From Rikenellaceae bacterium (lineage in GTDB: Bacteria; Bacteroidota; Bacteroidia; Bacteroidales; Rikenellaceae): a stretch of DNA of 64,000 nucleotides. The notes beneath the pieces were generated by a model, which saw nothing but the letters and a program-made list of their open reading frames with translations, did not search any database and had not been told where the DNA came from. The stretch covers positions 1 to 64,000 of the forward strand of contig JAJBVT010000100.1 of NCBI GenBank assembly GCA_020859685.1. Reading direction: 5' to 3'. Position numbers and translations under genes: made by a program. Position 1 is the first letter of the stretch; each line of letters begins with the position of its first letter. Shown here piece after piece: positions 54,734-64,000 of the stretch.

Positions 54734-55777
54734 TTATATTTTTCCACCGAGGGGGTGGTAATTTTCGATACTGTCCCGAAGTCCTTCGCTATCGAGGTGG
54801 GTATAAATCTCCGTGGTGATTATGGAACCGTGGCCCAGCAGGTCCTGCACCTGCCGGATGCTGGCTCCCCCGCGTAGCAGATGGGTAGCGAAAGAGTGCC
54901 GGAAAGTGTGGGGACTTATTTTTTTACGGATGCCCGCCTCCCCGGCGGCACGTTCAACAATTAAATAAACCATTTCGCGGGTAAGTCTACGGCCCCGGCG
55001 GTTGAGGAATACGAAGTCGGCATTTTTAGGGTCGGGATTCATCCCGCGGCGCTGCTCCAGCCACAGCGATATATTTTTTTTTGCCGCCGGACTGAGCGGC
55101 ACCAGCCTTTGCTTATCGCCCTTACCCGTTACGCGGACGAATCCGTCGTCGAAAAAAAGATCCCCCAGACGCAGTGAAATAAGCTCCGAAACGCGCAGGC
55201 CGCAACTATACAGAGTCTCGATAATTGCCTTATTGCGGTGGCCCTGCGGATGGCTGAGGTCTATACCGCCGAGGATAGCGTCGATCTCTTCTACCGACAA
55301 GACGTCCGGCAGTTTTCTGACCGGCTTGGGCATCTCGACAAACTCGGCGGGCGAGGAGTCGGCGTTGTCGTTCAGCACGAGGTAGTTAAAGAAACTTTTT
55401 ATACCGCTCAATATCCGCGCCTGGGTACTCACCTCCACCCGACGGTCGAAAAGAGCGGCAAGGTAGTGCTCGATATGCTCCCTTCCTACGGCGAGCGGAC
55501 TGTCGGCAGGGCCGGTCCCGTCGGGGGCGCCCACCTCACGGGCGGCGGACACTTCGGGTAACGTCCCGGATTTCGAAGTATCCAGTGTCGGAGGGCCCGC
55601 TCCCGACACTGGACTCTCTCCGGAGCCGGGACCGTAGTGCGCCAGCAGGAAGTCCCGGAACTGGGTGTTATCCCGCAGATACGACTCCACCGTATTGTCC
55701 GCAAGGTTCTTCTCGAACCGCAGGTACGACAGGTAAGAGCGGAGGAGAATATCCCAGCCCGTGGCGTTTTTTGACAT
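54734..55777 (-). CDS. xerD: Xer-type tyrosine recombinase with an inserted segment
   Basis: 347 residues against about 300 normally. N-terminal SAM-like DNA-binding part (SYLSYLRFEKNLADNTVESY) and C-terminal catalytic domain with Arg in SCGLRVSELISL, Lys in VTGKGDKQRLVPL, HTFRHSFATHLL (His-x-x-Arg), LGHGSIITTEIYTHL (His and nucleophile Tyr). The catalytic set is complete. The extra length is one Pro/Gly/Ser-rich insert of about 45 residues (48-93) between helices of the N-terminal domain, encoded by a palindromic DNA segment. It resolves chromosome dimers; XerC versus XerD is not certain. Confidence 0.92.
   Translation of the reverse strand: MSKNATGWDILLRSYLSYLRFEKNLADNTVESYLRDNTQFRDFLLAHYGPGSGESPVSGAGPPTLDTSKSGTLPEVSAAREVGAPDGTGPADSPLAVGREHIEHYLAALFDRRVEVSTQARILSGIKSFFNYLVLNDNADSSPAEFVEMPKPVRKLPDVLSVEEIDAILGGIDLSHPQGHRNKAIIETLYSCGLRVSELISLRLGDLFFDDGFVRVTGKGDKQRLVPLSPAAKKNISLWLEQRRGMNPDPKNADFVFLNRRGRRLTREMVYLIVERAAGEAGIRKKISPHTFRHSFATHLLRGGASIRQVQDLLGHGSIITTEIYTHLDSEGLRDSIENYHPLGGKI
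55513..55634. repeat. palindromic insert inside the Xer gene
   Basis: Nested inverted repeats within the coding sequence: CGGTCCCG (55513-55520) with CGGGACCG (55627-55634) outside, and CCAGTGTCGG (55582-55591) with CCGACACTGG (55603-55612) inside. The encoded residues are the extra low-complexity segment absent from usual Xer proteins. Confidence 0.65.
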
Positions 55778-55821
55778 AAAACCCTAACTTTACAGGTGCT
55801 AAATTAACAAATTCCCCCGAG

Positions 55822-56694
55822 ATGGACTATATCGAGATAACCATACCCTGCCCCGACACCGAGCGGGCCGAAATAATGATGGCCCAGCTTTCGGACCTGC
55901 CGTTCGAAAGTTTCGAAACCACCGACACCGAACTCCGGGCATATATTCCCGCCCCGGCGATGGAAGCCGTCCGGGCTGAAATCGAGACCCTGCTCCGTTC
56001 TACCGGAATGCGCTGTACCGAAAAGAGGATAGAAGAGCGGAATTGGAACGCCGAGTGGGAGGCTTCGTTCGAACCGGTTGTGTGCGGCGATATAGTAATT
56101 CGCGCCCCGTTCCACGAACCGGCTCCGCAGGGAAAGACCGAGGTAATCATAATGCCGAAGATGTCGTTCGGAACCGGGCACCATGCCACCACCCGGCTCG
56201 TAACGATGCTTATGGACCGGATCGACTTCAAAGGAAGTAAAGTTCTGGATATGGGGAGCGGTACCGGCGTACTTTCAATAATCGCAGTGCGGATGGGCGC
56301 GGCCTCGGTGGACGCCGTGGATATAGACGAGTGGGCATATAACAACTGCATGGAGAATATAGCCGTGAACGGTGTGGAAGAGAGGGTAACGCCTATTCTC
56401 GGGGATGTTTCGGCCGTCGGGGGAAGAAGTTACGATATCGTTCTGGCCAATATCAACCGCAACGTCCTCTGCCGCGATATGGAGGATTACTCCCGCCTTA
56501 TCGTTCCCGGGGGTGTACTTATTATAAGCGGTATACTGGAGGAGGACCTGCGGGCCGTCGACTCGAGCGCGACTCAGTCCGGGTTCGGCCGTGGCGAAAC
56601 CGGCTCCGAGGAGGGATGGGCCGGTGTCGTGTACTGGAAAATCAGCCGTCCCGGCACGGGATTTACCCCGACCGATGATTGTTCCTCTATTTAA
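55822..56694 (+). CDS. prmA: ribosomal protein L11 methyltransferase
   Basis: 290 residues. N-terminal substrate domain, then IMPKMSFGTGHHATTRLV, the SAM loop VLDMGSGTGVLSIIAVRMG, VDAVDIDEWAYNNCMENI and YDIVLANINRNVL. It methylates L11 in the large ribosomal subunit. The C-terminal 15 residues (after VVYWKIS) are an unconserved tail. Confidence 0.95.
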   Translation: MDYIEITIPCPDTERAEIMMAQLSDLPFESFETTDTELRAYIPAPAMEAVRAEIETLLRSTGMRCTEKRIEERNWNAEWEASFEPVVCGDIVIRAPFHEPAPQGKTEVIIMPKMSFGTGHHATTRLVTMLMDRIDFKGSKVLDMGSGTGVLSIIAVRMGAASVDAVDIDEWAYNNCMENIAVNGVEERVTPILGDVSAVGGRSYDIVLANINRNVLCRDMEDYSRLIVPGGVLIISGILEEDLRAVDSSATQSGFGRGETGSEEGWAGVVYWKISRPGTGFTPTDDCSSI

Positions 56695-56741
56695 TTTGTA
56701 ACTTTGCACCGTTTTTCAGTAACCGACCAGCCAATTCACCC

Positions 56742-57434
56742 ATGCGATACCTTCCGAGAATAATCCCGTACCTTCTGACAATTACCGCGGTCTGGTCCTG
56801 TGGCATCGACCATGAGGGCCGTACACACGAGGACTACGAGGTGTGGGGTATAGATGTCTCGCGGCATCAGCAGGGAATCGACTGGACGGTAGTGGCCGAG
56901 CGGAATCCGCCCCGTTTCGTGTTTCTCAAGGCCACCGAGGGCACGCTTATTGTCGACCCGACCTATGAAAAAAACGCCGCGAAGCTTGACGAACTGGGTA
57001 TCCTGCGCGGAGCCTATCACTTCTTCGGCCACCGAACCCCGGGTAAGGAGCAGGCCGAAAATTTTATCCACGCGGCCGGACTTCGGGCGGGGAACCTGCT
57101 TCCGGTACTCGATATCGAGAAGCACCGGTTTATGACCGACCCGGATAAGATGGTCCGCGAAGCCAAAGAGTTCTGCAAAGTAATCAGAAGGCACTACGGG
57201 GTGAACCCGATAATATATTGTTCGACGTTGTTCTACGAGCAGTACCTCCAGGCGGACTTCCCTCCGGGCCGATATAATCTCTGGCTCGCCGATTATCGCG
57301 GCAACCCGGCCCACCATCCGTGGCGGTTCTGGCAGCATACCGAGTCGCACAGGCTTCACGGCATTAGGGGGAACGTAGACCGGAACGTTTTCGCCGGTAA
57401 CGAAAAGGACCTTAAAAAATACACGATAAGGTAG
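56742..57434 (+). CDS. GH25 lysozyme-type lipoprotein
   Basis: 230 residues from MRYLPRIIPYLLTITAVWSC, a lipoprotein signal ending in Cys20; 21 upstream codons are open. GH25 motifs: YEVWGIDVSRHQQGIDW (Asp), RFVFLKATEGTLIVDPTY, GAYHFFGHRTPGKEQAENF, LLPVLDIEKH (catalytic Asp-Ile-Glu) and RNVFAG at the end. It cleaves peptidoglycan between MurNAc and GlcNAc; as a lipoprotein it stays at the envelope. nadB starts five bases later. Confidence 0.92.
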   Translation: MRYLPRIIPYLLTITAVWSCGIDHEGRTHEDYEVWGIDVSRHQQGIDWTVVAERNPPRFVFLKATEGTLIVDPTYEKNAAKLDELGILRGAYHFFGHRTPGKEQAENFIHAAGLRAGNLLPVLDIEKHRFMTDPDKMVREAKEFCKVIRRHYGVNPIIYCSTLFYEQYLQADFPPGRYNLWLADYRGNPAHHPWRFWQHTESHRLHGIRGNVDRNVFAGNEKDLKKYTIR

Positions 57435-57439
57435 ACGTA

Positions 57440-59017
57440 ATGGAAAAAGGAACCGATTACCTCGTTATCGGCAGCGGTATAGCCGGACTGAGCTTCGCCC
57501 TGAAGGTGGCTGACTCGGGGCGTGTACTGGTAGTCACCAAAGGCGAGATGCACGAAAGTAATACGGAATATGCCCAGGGCGGCATCTGCTGCGTTACCTA
57601 CCCGCCCGACACGTTCGAAAAGCATATAGAGGACACCCTTGTCTGCGGGGCCGGTCTATGTGACCCGGTTGCGGTGGAGACGGTGGTGACACGCGCCCCC
57701 GCTGCCATCAGCGAACTGGTGCAATGGGGCGTAAAATTCGATAAGACCGCCTCCGGCCGATACGACCTCGCGCGCGAAGGCGGGCACTCCGAGAAGCGTA
57801 TCCTCCACCATAAAGACTATACCGGTGCCGAAATAGAGCGGGCCCTTATCCGACAGGTGAAGCGGCACCCGAATATTGAGGTGCTCGAACACCATTTCGC
57901 GGTGGACTTAATTACCCAGCACCATCTCGGGCAGCTGGTGACGAAACATTCCAAGGATATAACATGTTTCGGGGCTTACGTTCTCAACCTGAAGACGGGC
58001 AATATCCTTAAAATATTATCAAAGGTCACCGTACTATCGACGGGCGGGGTGGGAAATATCTACCACACAACGACCAACCCGCCCGTGGCGACGGGCAACG
58101 GGATAGCGATGGTCCACCGGGCCAAAGGGGTGACCGAAAATATGGAGTTTATCCAGTTCCACCCCACCTCGCTCTACAACCCGGGGGAGAGGCCCTCGTT
58201 CCTGATTTCGGAGGCGCTGCGCGGTTTCGGGGCTATCCTCAAGTTGAGCAACGGTAAGGAGTTCATGCAGAAGTACCACCCGATGGGTTCGCTCGCCCCG
58301 CGCGACATCGTCGCCCGGAGCATCGACCACGAACTCAAAACCCGCGGTGAGGACTTCGTTTACCTCGACGTAACCCATCGTCCGGCAGACGAGGTGATAG
58401 CCCATTTCCCGCATATATACGAAAAGTGTCTCAGTATCGGTATCGATATAACAAAAGAGTGGATACCCGTAGTCCCTGCCGCCCACTACTGCTGTGGCGG
58501 GGTGAAGGTGGATTACAACGGCCAGTCCTCCATCACAAACCTGTACGCACTCGGGGAAACCTCGTCGACCGGACTGCACGGCGCCAACCGCCTGGCCTCC
58601 AACTCCCTGATAGAGGCGGCAGTATATGCCGACCTGGCCGCGGCCCATTCGTCGGCAAGGCTGGGGGATATCGGATTGCAGTCCGGCATTCCCGACTGGA
58701 ACGACGAGGGGACCAGCAGCCCGGAAGAGATGGTACTAATTACGCAGAACTATCGCGAAATGCAGCAGATAATGAGCAATTACGTGGGTATAGTCCGCTC
58801 CGATCTCCGCCTCGACCGGGCCATGCGCCGTCTGGCAATTATTTTTCAGGAAACGGAAGAGCTCTACCTGAAATCGACCCTGAGCCAGAACCTATGCGAA
58901 CTGCGCAATATGATAACGGTCGGTTACCTGATAATTAAACAGGCCCAGCAACTGAAACAGAGCATAGGTCTGCACTACTCGCTCGACTATCCCATGCTTA
59001 ACGCCGTGGAGATGTAG
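57440..59017 (+). CDS. nadB: L-aspartate oxidase
   Basis: 525 residues. FAD-binding start [20 protein letters not shown], then [60 protein letters not shown] and [17 protein letters not shown], the NadB/succinate dehydrogenase flavoprotein set. It makes iminoaspartate, the first step of NAD synthesis. nadA and nadC are not in the window. Confidence 0.96.
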   Translation: MEKGTDYLVIGSGIAGLSFALKVADSGRVLVVTKGEMHESNTEYAQGGICCVTYPPDTFEKHIEDTLVCGAGLCDPVAVETVVTRAPAAISELVQWGVKFDKTASGRYDLAREGGHSEKRILHHKDYTGAEIERALIRQVKRHPNIEVLEHHFAVDLITQHHLGQLVTKHSKDITCFGAYVLNLKTGNILKILSKVTVLSTGGVGNIYHTTTNPPVATGNGIAMVHRAKGVTENMEFIQFHPTSLYNPGERPSFLISEALRGFGAILKLSNGKEFMQKYHPMGSLAPRDIVARSIDHELKTRGEDFVYLDVTHRPADEVIAHFPHIYEKCLSIGIDITKEWIPVVPAAHYCCGGVKVDYNGQSSITNLYALGETSSTGLHGANRLASNSLIEAAVYADLAAAHSSARLGDIGLQSGIPDWNDEGTSSPEEMVLITQNYREMQQIMSNYVGIVRSDLRLDRAMRRLAIIFQETEELYLKSTLSQNLCELRNMITVGYLIIKQAQQLKQSIGLHYSLDYPMLNAVEM

Positions 59018-59042
59018 TTTTACACACACCGGAAAAGACAAA

Positions 59043-59075
59043 AAGCCCCTACCACCCGGTGGGGCGACACTTTTT
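59043..59075 (+). terminator. weak terminator between nadB and prfC
   Basis: GCCCC (59045-59049) pairs with GGGGC (59061-59065), then TTTTT after a five-base gap. It could be partial. Confidence 0.5.
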
Positions 59076-59109
59076 ACATCAAATAAATTCTTCAAACAGA
59101 CAGACAGAT

Positions 59110-60687
59110 ATGGCCCTCAGGGAAGAGATAGACAGGCGGAGGACATTCGCAATTATCAGCCATCCGGACGCGGGGAAAACGACGCTAACGGAAAAACTGC
59201 TGCTGTTCGGCGGCGCTATACATGTGGCGGGAGCGGTAAAAAGCAACAAGATTAAGAGGGGTGCCACGTCGGACTTTATGGAGATAGAGCGGCAGAGGGG
59301 TATCTCGGTCGCCACATCGGTGATGGGCTTCGACTATAAGGGCATTAAAATAAACATTCTCGACACCCCGGGCCACGAGGACTTCGCCGAAGACACCTAC
59401 CGGACCCTTACGGCGGTGGACAGCGTAATTATCGTAATCGACGGGGCGAAGGGGGTGGAGACGCAGACGCGCAAACTGATGGAGGTGTGCCGGATGCGCA
59501 GGACCCCGGTAATGGTCTTTATCAATAAGATGGACCGCCCGTCGAAGGACCCGTTCGACCTGCTGGACGAGGTGGAAAGCGAACTGAAAATAAGGGTGCG
59601 GCCGCTGGCCTTCCCGGTGAGCAACGGCCCTACGTTCAAGGGGGTTTATAACCTTTACGAGAACAACCTCTCGCTGTTCCTGACAGAAAGCCGCCAGACC
59701 GCGGACGGGGAGACTATCGACATCAAGTTGGACGATCCGCGGCTGGACGAGTATATTTCACCGTTCACCGGCCGACTCAAAGAGGACCTCGAACTGGTGG
59801 AAGGCGTTTACGACACCTTCGAGCGCGATGCCTACATGCGCGGCGAGCTGGCCCCGGTATTTTTCGGCAGCGCCATAAATAATTTCGGAGTGCGGGAACT
59901 GCTCGACTGCTTCATCAAAATAGCCCCCTCTCCGCGGCCCTCAACGACAGAGCAGCGCGAGGTGGACCCTTACGAGGAGAAACTTACCGGATTTGTCTTC
60001 AAGATACACGCCAATATGGACCCCAACCACCGCGACCGCATAGCCTTTCTCAAGATATGTTCGGGAACTTTCGGGCGCAACAAACCCTACCTGCACGTCC
60101 GCAGCGGCAAGAATATGAAGTTCTCCTCCCCCACGGCGTTTATGGCCGAGAAGAAGTCCATCGTGGACGAGGCCTTCCCGGGCGATATCGTCGGCCTGCA
60201 CGACACGGGAAATTTTAAGATAGGCGATACCTTTACCGAAGGAGAGAAGCTGAGATTCACCGGAATACCGTCCTTCTCACCGAAGCTGTTCCGCTATATC
60301 GAGAACGCTTCGCCCGAGAAGTTCAAACAGCTCTCCAAAGGCATCGACCAGTTGATGGACGAAGGTGTGGCGCAGCTGTTCACCAGCCGCCTCAACGGAC
60401 GCAAGATAATCGGCACGGTGGGCGCCCTCCAGTTCGAGGTTATCCAGTACCGGCTGGAACACGAATACAACGCGTTGTGTAAATACGAGCCTATACAGAT
60501 TTACAAAGCCTGCTGGATAGAGAGTGACAATGCCGAACAACTGGCCGACTTTATGAAGCGTAAACATGCCAATATGGCCGTTGACAAGCATGGCCGCAAT
60601 GTTTTTCTCGCCGATACGAGTTACGGGTTATCTTTAGCACAGGAGAAGTTTCCCGATATCCGCTTTCACTTCACATCGGAGTTCTGA
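59110..60687 (+). CDS. prfC: peptide chain release factor 3
   Basis: 525 residues from [20 protein letters not shown]; 17 upstream codons overlap the hairpin after nadB. G1 [16 protein letters not shown]2 [13 protein letters not shown]3 [14 protein letters not shown]4 FINKMDRP, followed by the RF3-specific domains ([28 protein letters not shown] [13 protein letters not shown]). This GTPase recycles RF1/RF2 after termination. RF1 is also in this window. Confidence 0.97.
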   Translation: MALREEIDRRRTFAIISHPDAGKTTLTEKLLLFGGAIHVAGAVKSNKIKRGATSDFMEIERQRGISVATSVMGFDYKGIKINILDTPGHEDFAEDTYRTLTAVDSVIIVIDGAKGVETQTRKLMEVCRMRRTPVMVFINKMDRPSKDPFDLLDEVESELKIRVRPLAFPVSNGPTFKGVYNLYENNLSLFLTESRQTADGETIDIKLDDPRLDEYISPFTGRLKEDLELVEGVYDTFERDAYMRGELAPVFFGSAINNFGVRELLDCFIKIAPSPRPSTTEQREVDPYEEKLTGFVFKIHANMDPNHRDRIAFLKICSGTFGRNKPYLHVRSGKNMKFSSPTAFMAEKKSIVDEAFPGDIVGLHDTGNFKIGDTFTEGEKLRFTGIPSFSPKLFRYIENASPEKFKQLSKGIDQLMDEGVAQLFTSRLNGRKIIGTVGALQFEVIQYRLEHEYNALCKYEPIQIYKACWIESDNAEQLADFMKRKHANMAVDKHGRNVFLADTSYGLSLAQEKFPDIRFHFTSEF

Positions 60688-60706
60688 GTAACCCGGGGCC
60701 AATCAT

Positions 60707-60745
60707 AATGAAACGGACCGGCAAAAATGCCGGTCCGTTTCATTA
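60707..60745. terminator. prfC terminator, perfect long hairpin
   Basis: Palindrome ATAATGAAACGGACCGGCA around AAAA with the complementary arm; its 19-bp arms lie directly after prfC. It may work from both sides because it is fully symmetric, ending the head-GIN gene on the minus strand. Confidence 0.8.
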
Positions 60746-60800
60746 TGGTATGCGCAAAGCCGTGAACACCACCGGGGCGGTATATCATGGTTTATCCTCG

Positions 60801-61451
60801 CTATTCCGGCCTGTTCCTGCGGTAATTCAGGGAATTGATTTTCAAACCATCGTACGATATTCCGCCGTGGTTACCGTATACCTGAAAGTCGCCCATCTCG
60901 GTTCGGCCGCCAACAAATGTCTCGCCGCCTTCCCAAACCCGTGATTTTACGGACATTGCCTTTATTTTTCCTATACCGATATATCCTCCGCCGTGGATTT
61001 CGGAATCGAAGAAATCACATTTCATCTTTGCCGCCCGGAACACCCCTGCACCGTTAATGGTTGCCTTAAGACTAAAAGCGGTAAATTTGCCGTCCACAGT
61101 GAATTTACCGTCGCCGGTAATGGTCACATTTTCCAGCAGCGGGGATGATACATAAGCGGTTATGCGGGCGTCTCCATGGTCCGCACCGTCCTTCCATCTG
61201 ATTATGAGCTTGTCTCCGTCCGCGTAGACCTCCGAATAGTGCTCGAAGCCCGGCGTGACCTCATAAGTGAGAGCCGCCATATCGGTCTTACCCTGTGTGA
61301 AAATCACCTCGTGCCCTCCCTCAATTTCAATGGAGCGGAAAGAGCCGGGTTTTTCGAAGCCGGAGGCCGTTTCCGAAGCCATGCCGGCAGTAGTAACGAA
61401 CACCGATAACAGACAAATGAAAGATACCGGTAACACTAATAAATGTTTCAT
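60801..61451 (-). CDS. head-GIN domain exported protein (DUF2807)
   Basis: 216 residues from MKHLLVLPVSFICLLSVFVT, a signal peptide. Repeated short beta strands of the putative auto-transporter/adhesin head-GIN domain: FRSIEIEGGHEVIFTQG, ALTYEVTPGFEHYSEV, LLENVTITGDGKFTVDG, FFDSEIHGGGYIGIGKIK. Bacteroidota-specific family of unknown function, exposed to the periplasm or cell surface. Confidence 0.9.
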   Translation of the reverse strand: MKHLLVLPVSFICLLSVFVTTAGMASETASGFEKPGSFRSIEIEGGHEVIFTQGKTDMAALTYEVTPGFEHYSEVYADGDKLIIRWKDGADHGDARITAYVSSPLLENVTITGDGKFTVDGKFTAFSLKATINGAGVFRAAKMKCDFFDSEIHGGGYIGIGKIKAMSVKSRVWEGGETFVGGRTEMGDFQVYGNHGGISYDGLKINSLNYRRNRPE

Positions 61452-61687
61452 CTTGAGTGGGATTAATAGGTTAGCAAATGCAACTTCAACAAAGATAAAC
61501 AAAAATTGACACCGGTTACGGTAACGAAACTATAAAATAGAAATACTGAGATTTATCGGTGATATAATTTAGGTATTTATTAACAATGGCGTCGTCCCGA
61601 CGGATGCCCGTCTCCGGCTGAAAATCGCCTCAGGGGTTTTGCGGATGCGGTAATCAATGTAATTGTAGACGATAAGCCCGGTGTGAT

Positions 61688-62224
61688 TCATGCCGAGGGG
61701 ACGGTGGTGACTCCGTAAGAATCCTTCGCCCACCGGCCCTGAGAGCGGAGCGTCTGCTCAACCACATCTCTTACACAACCCTCACCCCCGCGAAACTGCG
61801 AGACATACCGGGCCACCGCAAGCACCTCCACCGAGGAGTCGGCCGGGCAGACCGGCAAACCGCTGTACTGCATCGCCTCCAGGTCGGGAATATCGTCGCC
61901 CATAAACATTACCTCGTCCCGCCCGAGGCCATGCCGCTCCATAAAATCCTTCAGAACGGCCACCTTGTCCGGTACATTGGAATGAAACTCCGTGACGCCC
62001 AGCGTGCGGAAACGCAGCTCGAGCGTCTTTCCCCGGCCTCCGGTAATAATGCACACTTTATATCCGGCCTTGAGCGCGAAAGCTATCGCATAACCGTCCT
62101 TGGCGTTGTATTTACGGATGAAATCCCCGTCCGGCAGCGGGATAATGCCCCCGTCGGTAAACACCCCGTCCACGTCGAAAACGAAAGCCCGGACCCTGGC
62201 TATATCTTCTTTGAAGTTTCCCAT
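61688..62224 (-). CDS. kdsC: 3-deoxy-D-manno-octulosonate 8-phosphate phosphatase (KdsC-like HAD)
   Basis: 178 residues. HAD phosphatase: VRAFVFDVDGVFTDGGI (nucleophile Asp), KVCIITGGRGKTLELRF, FMGDDIPDLEAMQYSGLPVC and the KdsC-typical RGGEGCVRDVVE. It releases phosphate from KDO 8-P in LPS inner-core synthesis. Its start overlaps the upstream Rossmann gene by 25 bases, implying coupled expression. Confidence 0.92.
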   Translation of the reverse strand: MGNFKEDIARVRAFVFDVDGVFTDGGIIPLPDGDFIRKYNAKDGYAIAFALKAGYKVCIITGGRGKTLELRFRTLGVTEFHSNVPDKVAVLKDFMERHGLGRDEVMFMGDDIPDLEAMQYSGLPVCPADSSVEVLAVARYVSQFRGGEGCVRDVVEQTLRSQGRWAKDSYGVTTVPSA

Positions 62225-62973
62225 ATACTTTTGCTCAGGTTGATATAAATATTCTTCAGGTCGGGCTTCTCGCGCAGCAGTTCGCAGTGTAGGCTCTTGG
62301 TCTGAAAGTCGTTACGGATGGCCGGGCCTGTCTGCGTTTCCAGCGGCGAAGAGGCGGCGACAGCCTTGGCCGCGGTTTCCGATATCAGCGGTTTGAGCAC
62401 CCCGAAATCCAGCCCGGCATCCCCGGCCAGCTCCTCCCCGACGGAATACATATAGTTCGTAAAGTTACAAGCGAATACGGCGGCGGCATGCAGGACAGCC
62501 CGTTTCTCCGAATCCAACTCCCGCGGCCCTGCCCCCAGCGCACCGGCCAACTCCCGCACGGCGGCCAGAGCTTTCTCGTCCGAGCCTTCGAGGAATACGG
62601 GGATATCAGCGAAATCCATACCGCGCCCCTTTGTGAAGGTCTGCAACGGGTAGAACACCGCCTTGTGCTTCACATTGCCGGGCAGGGCGGACAGCGCCGT
62701 ACTACCGGCGGTATGGGCCACTACGGCATCGCCGAAGTCGAGCGAAGCGGCCAGCGAAGGAATAGCACGGTCGGAGACCGCCAGAATGTAAAGTCCGGCA
62801 GGCTCCAGTGCCGCGGGGTCGCTCGTGAATGCGCAACCGGCTACCGAGGCCACCTTGATTCCCTCCGCCGTGTTGCGGGCCAGAATCTGCTTGGGGGGAT
62901 TGCCCCGGCGGGTCAGAGCATCGGTAAGCACCCAAGCAAGGTTACTACTGCCTATGATGACTGTATCCGTCAT
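62200..62973 (-). CDS. DUF2520/Rossmann-like dehydrogenase protein
   Basis: 257 residues. Rossmann start VIIGSSNLAWVLTDALTRRG, LYILAVSDRAIPSLA, VVAHTAGSTALSALPG, FYPLQTFTKGRGMDF and a helical C-terminus (LHAAAVFACNFTNYMYSVGE). It resembles the DUF2520/F420-dependent oxidoreductase-like family often found beside kdsC-like and maf genes in Bacteroidota. Substrate unknown. It overlaps the YihY gene by four bases. Confidence 0.9.
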   Translation of the reverse strand: MTDTVIIGSSNLAWVLTDALTRRGNPPKQILARNTAEGIKVASVAGCAFTSDPAALEPAGLYILAVSDRAIPSLAASLDFGDAVVAHTAGSTALSALPGNVKHKAVFYPLQTFTKGRGMDFADIPVFLEGSDEKALAAVRELAGALGAGPRELDSEKRAVLHAAAVFACNFTNYMYSVGEELAGDAGLDFGVLKPLISETAAKAVAASSPLETQTGPAIRNDFQTKSLHCELLREKPDLKNIYINLSKSIWETSKKI

Positions 62974-64000
62974 ATCTCTATCTGTGTCAGGTCGGTTAGT
63001 TTTACGTTGTATCTGGACTCTGCCGAGAGTTCTTTCATCTTATCGACGATTTCCGTAACCTTCCGCAGGTTTTCATTACCCTGATATGTGATACCGGCCT
63101 GCATGGTGCTGCACCCCTCCACGCCGTCTATCACGTCCGAAACGGTTATGTTATGGGCATCCTTAGCCGGAATGTAATAGTCCGTTTTCTCGTCGTCCAC
63201 GTTTACCACGCTGGCTACCAGCCCGGCGTTCTCCATATCGAAGATAACGTCCCTGACTATCCTTGTAGGCATATTCAACTCGGCGGCAACCTGCTCCGAG
63301 TTGACAGGGCCGCGGTTCTCCGTGTAATGCTTCACGATAACGAGCATAGCGGCAAGAAGTACCTTCCTGCGGTTGTCGTAACTCATGTGGAGCGACTCAC
63401 GCTCCTGCTCATACTGCGAAATGTTCTGATAGGCGAACGACAATTCGGCTCCGACCAGCAGTATCATCCAACTGGCCTGTAACCAGATGAGGAACAGCGG
63501 CAATGCGGCGAAGCTACCGTAAATGACGTTGTAACTCGTTATATTTTTTTGTACGAGAACGTACCCGACCTGGAATATCTGGAAGCAGGTACCGGCAATT
63601 ATGCCGGCGACCAACGCCCCTTTGAATTTAACCTTGGTGTTCGGCATCACATAGTAGACGAACGCGAACATCAGCCATAACACCACCAGCGACAGCAGGC
63701 CGAAAAGGATGTCCACAAACCAAGTCGACCCCGACAAGGTCTCCAACCTTATCCTTACATAACGGACCAGCCCGCTCGAGACCAGCCACAGTATAGGGGC
63801 AACCACCACCACGGTAACATAGTCGCTGAATTTTCGGGCTAGCGACCTCTGTTTTTTTATCTCCCAGATGTTATTGAACGCCTTCTCGACATTACCGAAC
63901 ACCTTGATTACCGACCAGAACAGCACCAGAAAGCCTACCGAGGCCACTATACCCCCACGGGTGCGCATCAGCATATTGTTGGCGAACTCGATAACGTTGT
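62970..64000 (-). CDS. YihY/virulence factor BrkB family membrane protein, 5' end outside the window
   Basis: The frame enters from the right edge with no stop, so the true start lies beyond 64000; 342 codons are visible. There are at least five hydrophobic segments (VASVGFLVLFWSVIKVFG, VVVVAPILWLVSSGLVRYV, LFGLLSLVVLWLMFAFVYYV, FKGALVAGIIAGTCFQIFQV, LFLIWLQASWMILLVGAEL) and the family sequence YGSFAALPLFLIW. After residue 195 comes a soluble winged-helix-like C-terminal domain (EQVAAELNMPTRIVRDVIFD). Inner-membrane protein of unknown function. Confidence 0.92.
   Translation of the reverse strand, partial: NVIEFANNMLMRTRGGIVASVGFLVLFWSVIKVFGNVEKAFNNIWEIKKQRSLARKFSDYVTVVVVAPILWLVSSGLVRYVRIRLETLSGSTWFVDILFGLLSLVVLWLMFAFVYYVMPNTKVKFKGALVAGIIAGTCFQIFQVGYVLVQKNITSYNVIYGSFAALPLFLIWLQASWMILLVGAELSFAYQNISQYEQERESLHMSYDNRRKVLLAAMLVIVKHYTENRGPVNSEQVAAELNMPTRIVRDVIFDMENAGLVASVVNVDDEKTDYYIPAKDAHNITVSDVIDGVEGCSTMQAGITYQGNENLRKVTEIVDKMKELSAESRYNVKLTDLTQIEI

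Overview
The window comes from the chromosome of a Bacteroidota bacterium, most likely order Bacteroidales and perhaps a Rikenellaceae/Alistipes-type lineage. The evidence is the start of the 16S rRNA at the left edge, many promoters of the Bacteroidetes form TTTG-N19/21-TAnnTTTG, genes without Shine-Dalgarno sequences, and typical Bacteroidales families (DUF3078, S46 peptidase, GSCFA, DUF2851, a SecA of about 1100 residues, head-GIN protein). The base composition is fairly GC-rich. No phage, insertion sequence, CRISPR array or conjugative module is visible, so this is mostly core chromosome.

Layout. 1-560: 5' end of an rRNA operon on the minus strand, with a long leader and two tandem promoters. 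0.7-9.3 kb: S41 and DUF3078 envelope proteins, aldo/keto reductase, endonuclease IV, an esterase, a small nucleotidyltransferase-like protein and a membrane ferredoxin. 9.3-16.6 kb: an accessory stretch with a wrecked AraC regulator, a very large GH106-like/GH28 fusion broken by one stop codon, a hydrolase/acetyltransferase/lipoprotein cluster and a tandem-repeat island beside tRNA-Ser. 16.8-26.4 kb: Sel1 membrane protein, prs, engB, a PerR-type regulator with a 35-residue rubredoxin-like protein, and proC-proB-proA with repeat DNA between proB and proA. 27-34 kb: minus-strand run of S46 peptidase, Maf, SDR, FAH-family protein, lpxB, trmD and a glyoxalase II-like hydrolase. 34.2-34.4 kb: an apparently unannotated rod-shaped structured RNA. 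35-44 kb: biotin-dependent decarboxylase subunits, ispE, a GSCFA gene split by UAG, a phosphatase, sufE and a sufT-like gene, DUF2851, zeta toxin. 44.8-64 kb: secA, exonuclease VII (xseA/xseB), prfA, pyrF, a Xer recombinase with an inserted palindromic segment, prmA, GH25, nadB, prfC, head-GIN protein, KdsC, a Rossmann protein and the end-truncated YihY gene.

How it fits together. Most genes are housekeeping: translation (prfA, prfC, trmD, prmA, engB), envelope and LPS (secA, lpxB, kdsC-like), proline, NAD, pyrimidine and isoprenoid synthesis, Fe-S assembly, and peptide or polysaccharide use (DPP11-type peptidase, GH106/GH28). The most interesting layer is the non-obvious one. Four genes are interrupted: in-frame TAG in the glycosidase fusion, in-frame TAG in GSCFA, in-frame TAA in a small membrane protein, and a multiply frameshifted AraC gene. 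There are also at least two candidate small RNAs with their own promoter signals, and several palindromic or tandem repeats. RF1 (prfA) is intact and TAG ends ordinary genes here, so genome-wide UAG recoding is unlikely; recent nonsense mutation or site-specific readthrough are the better explanations.
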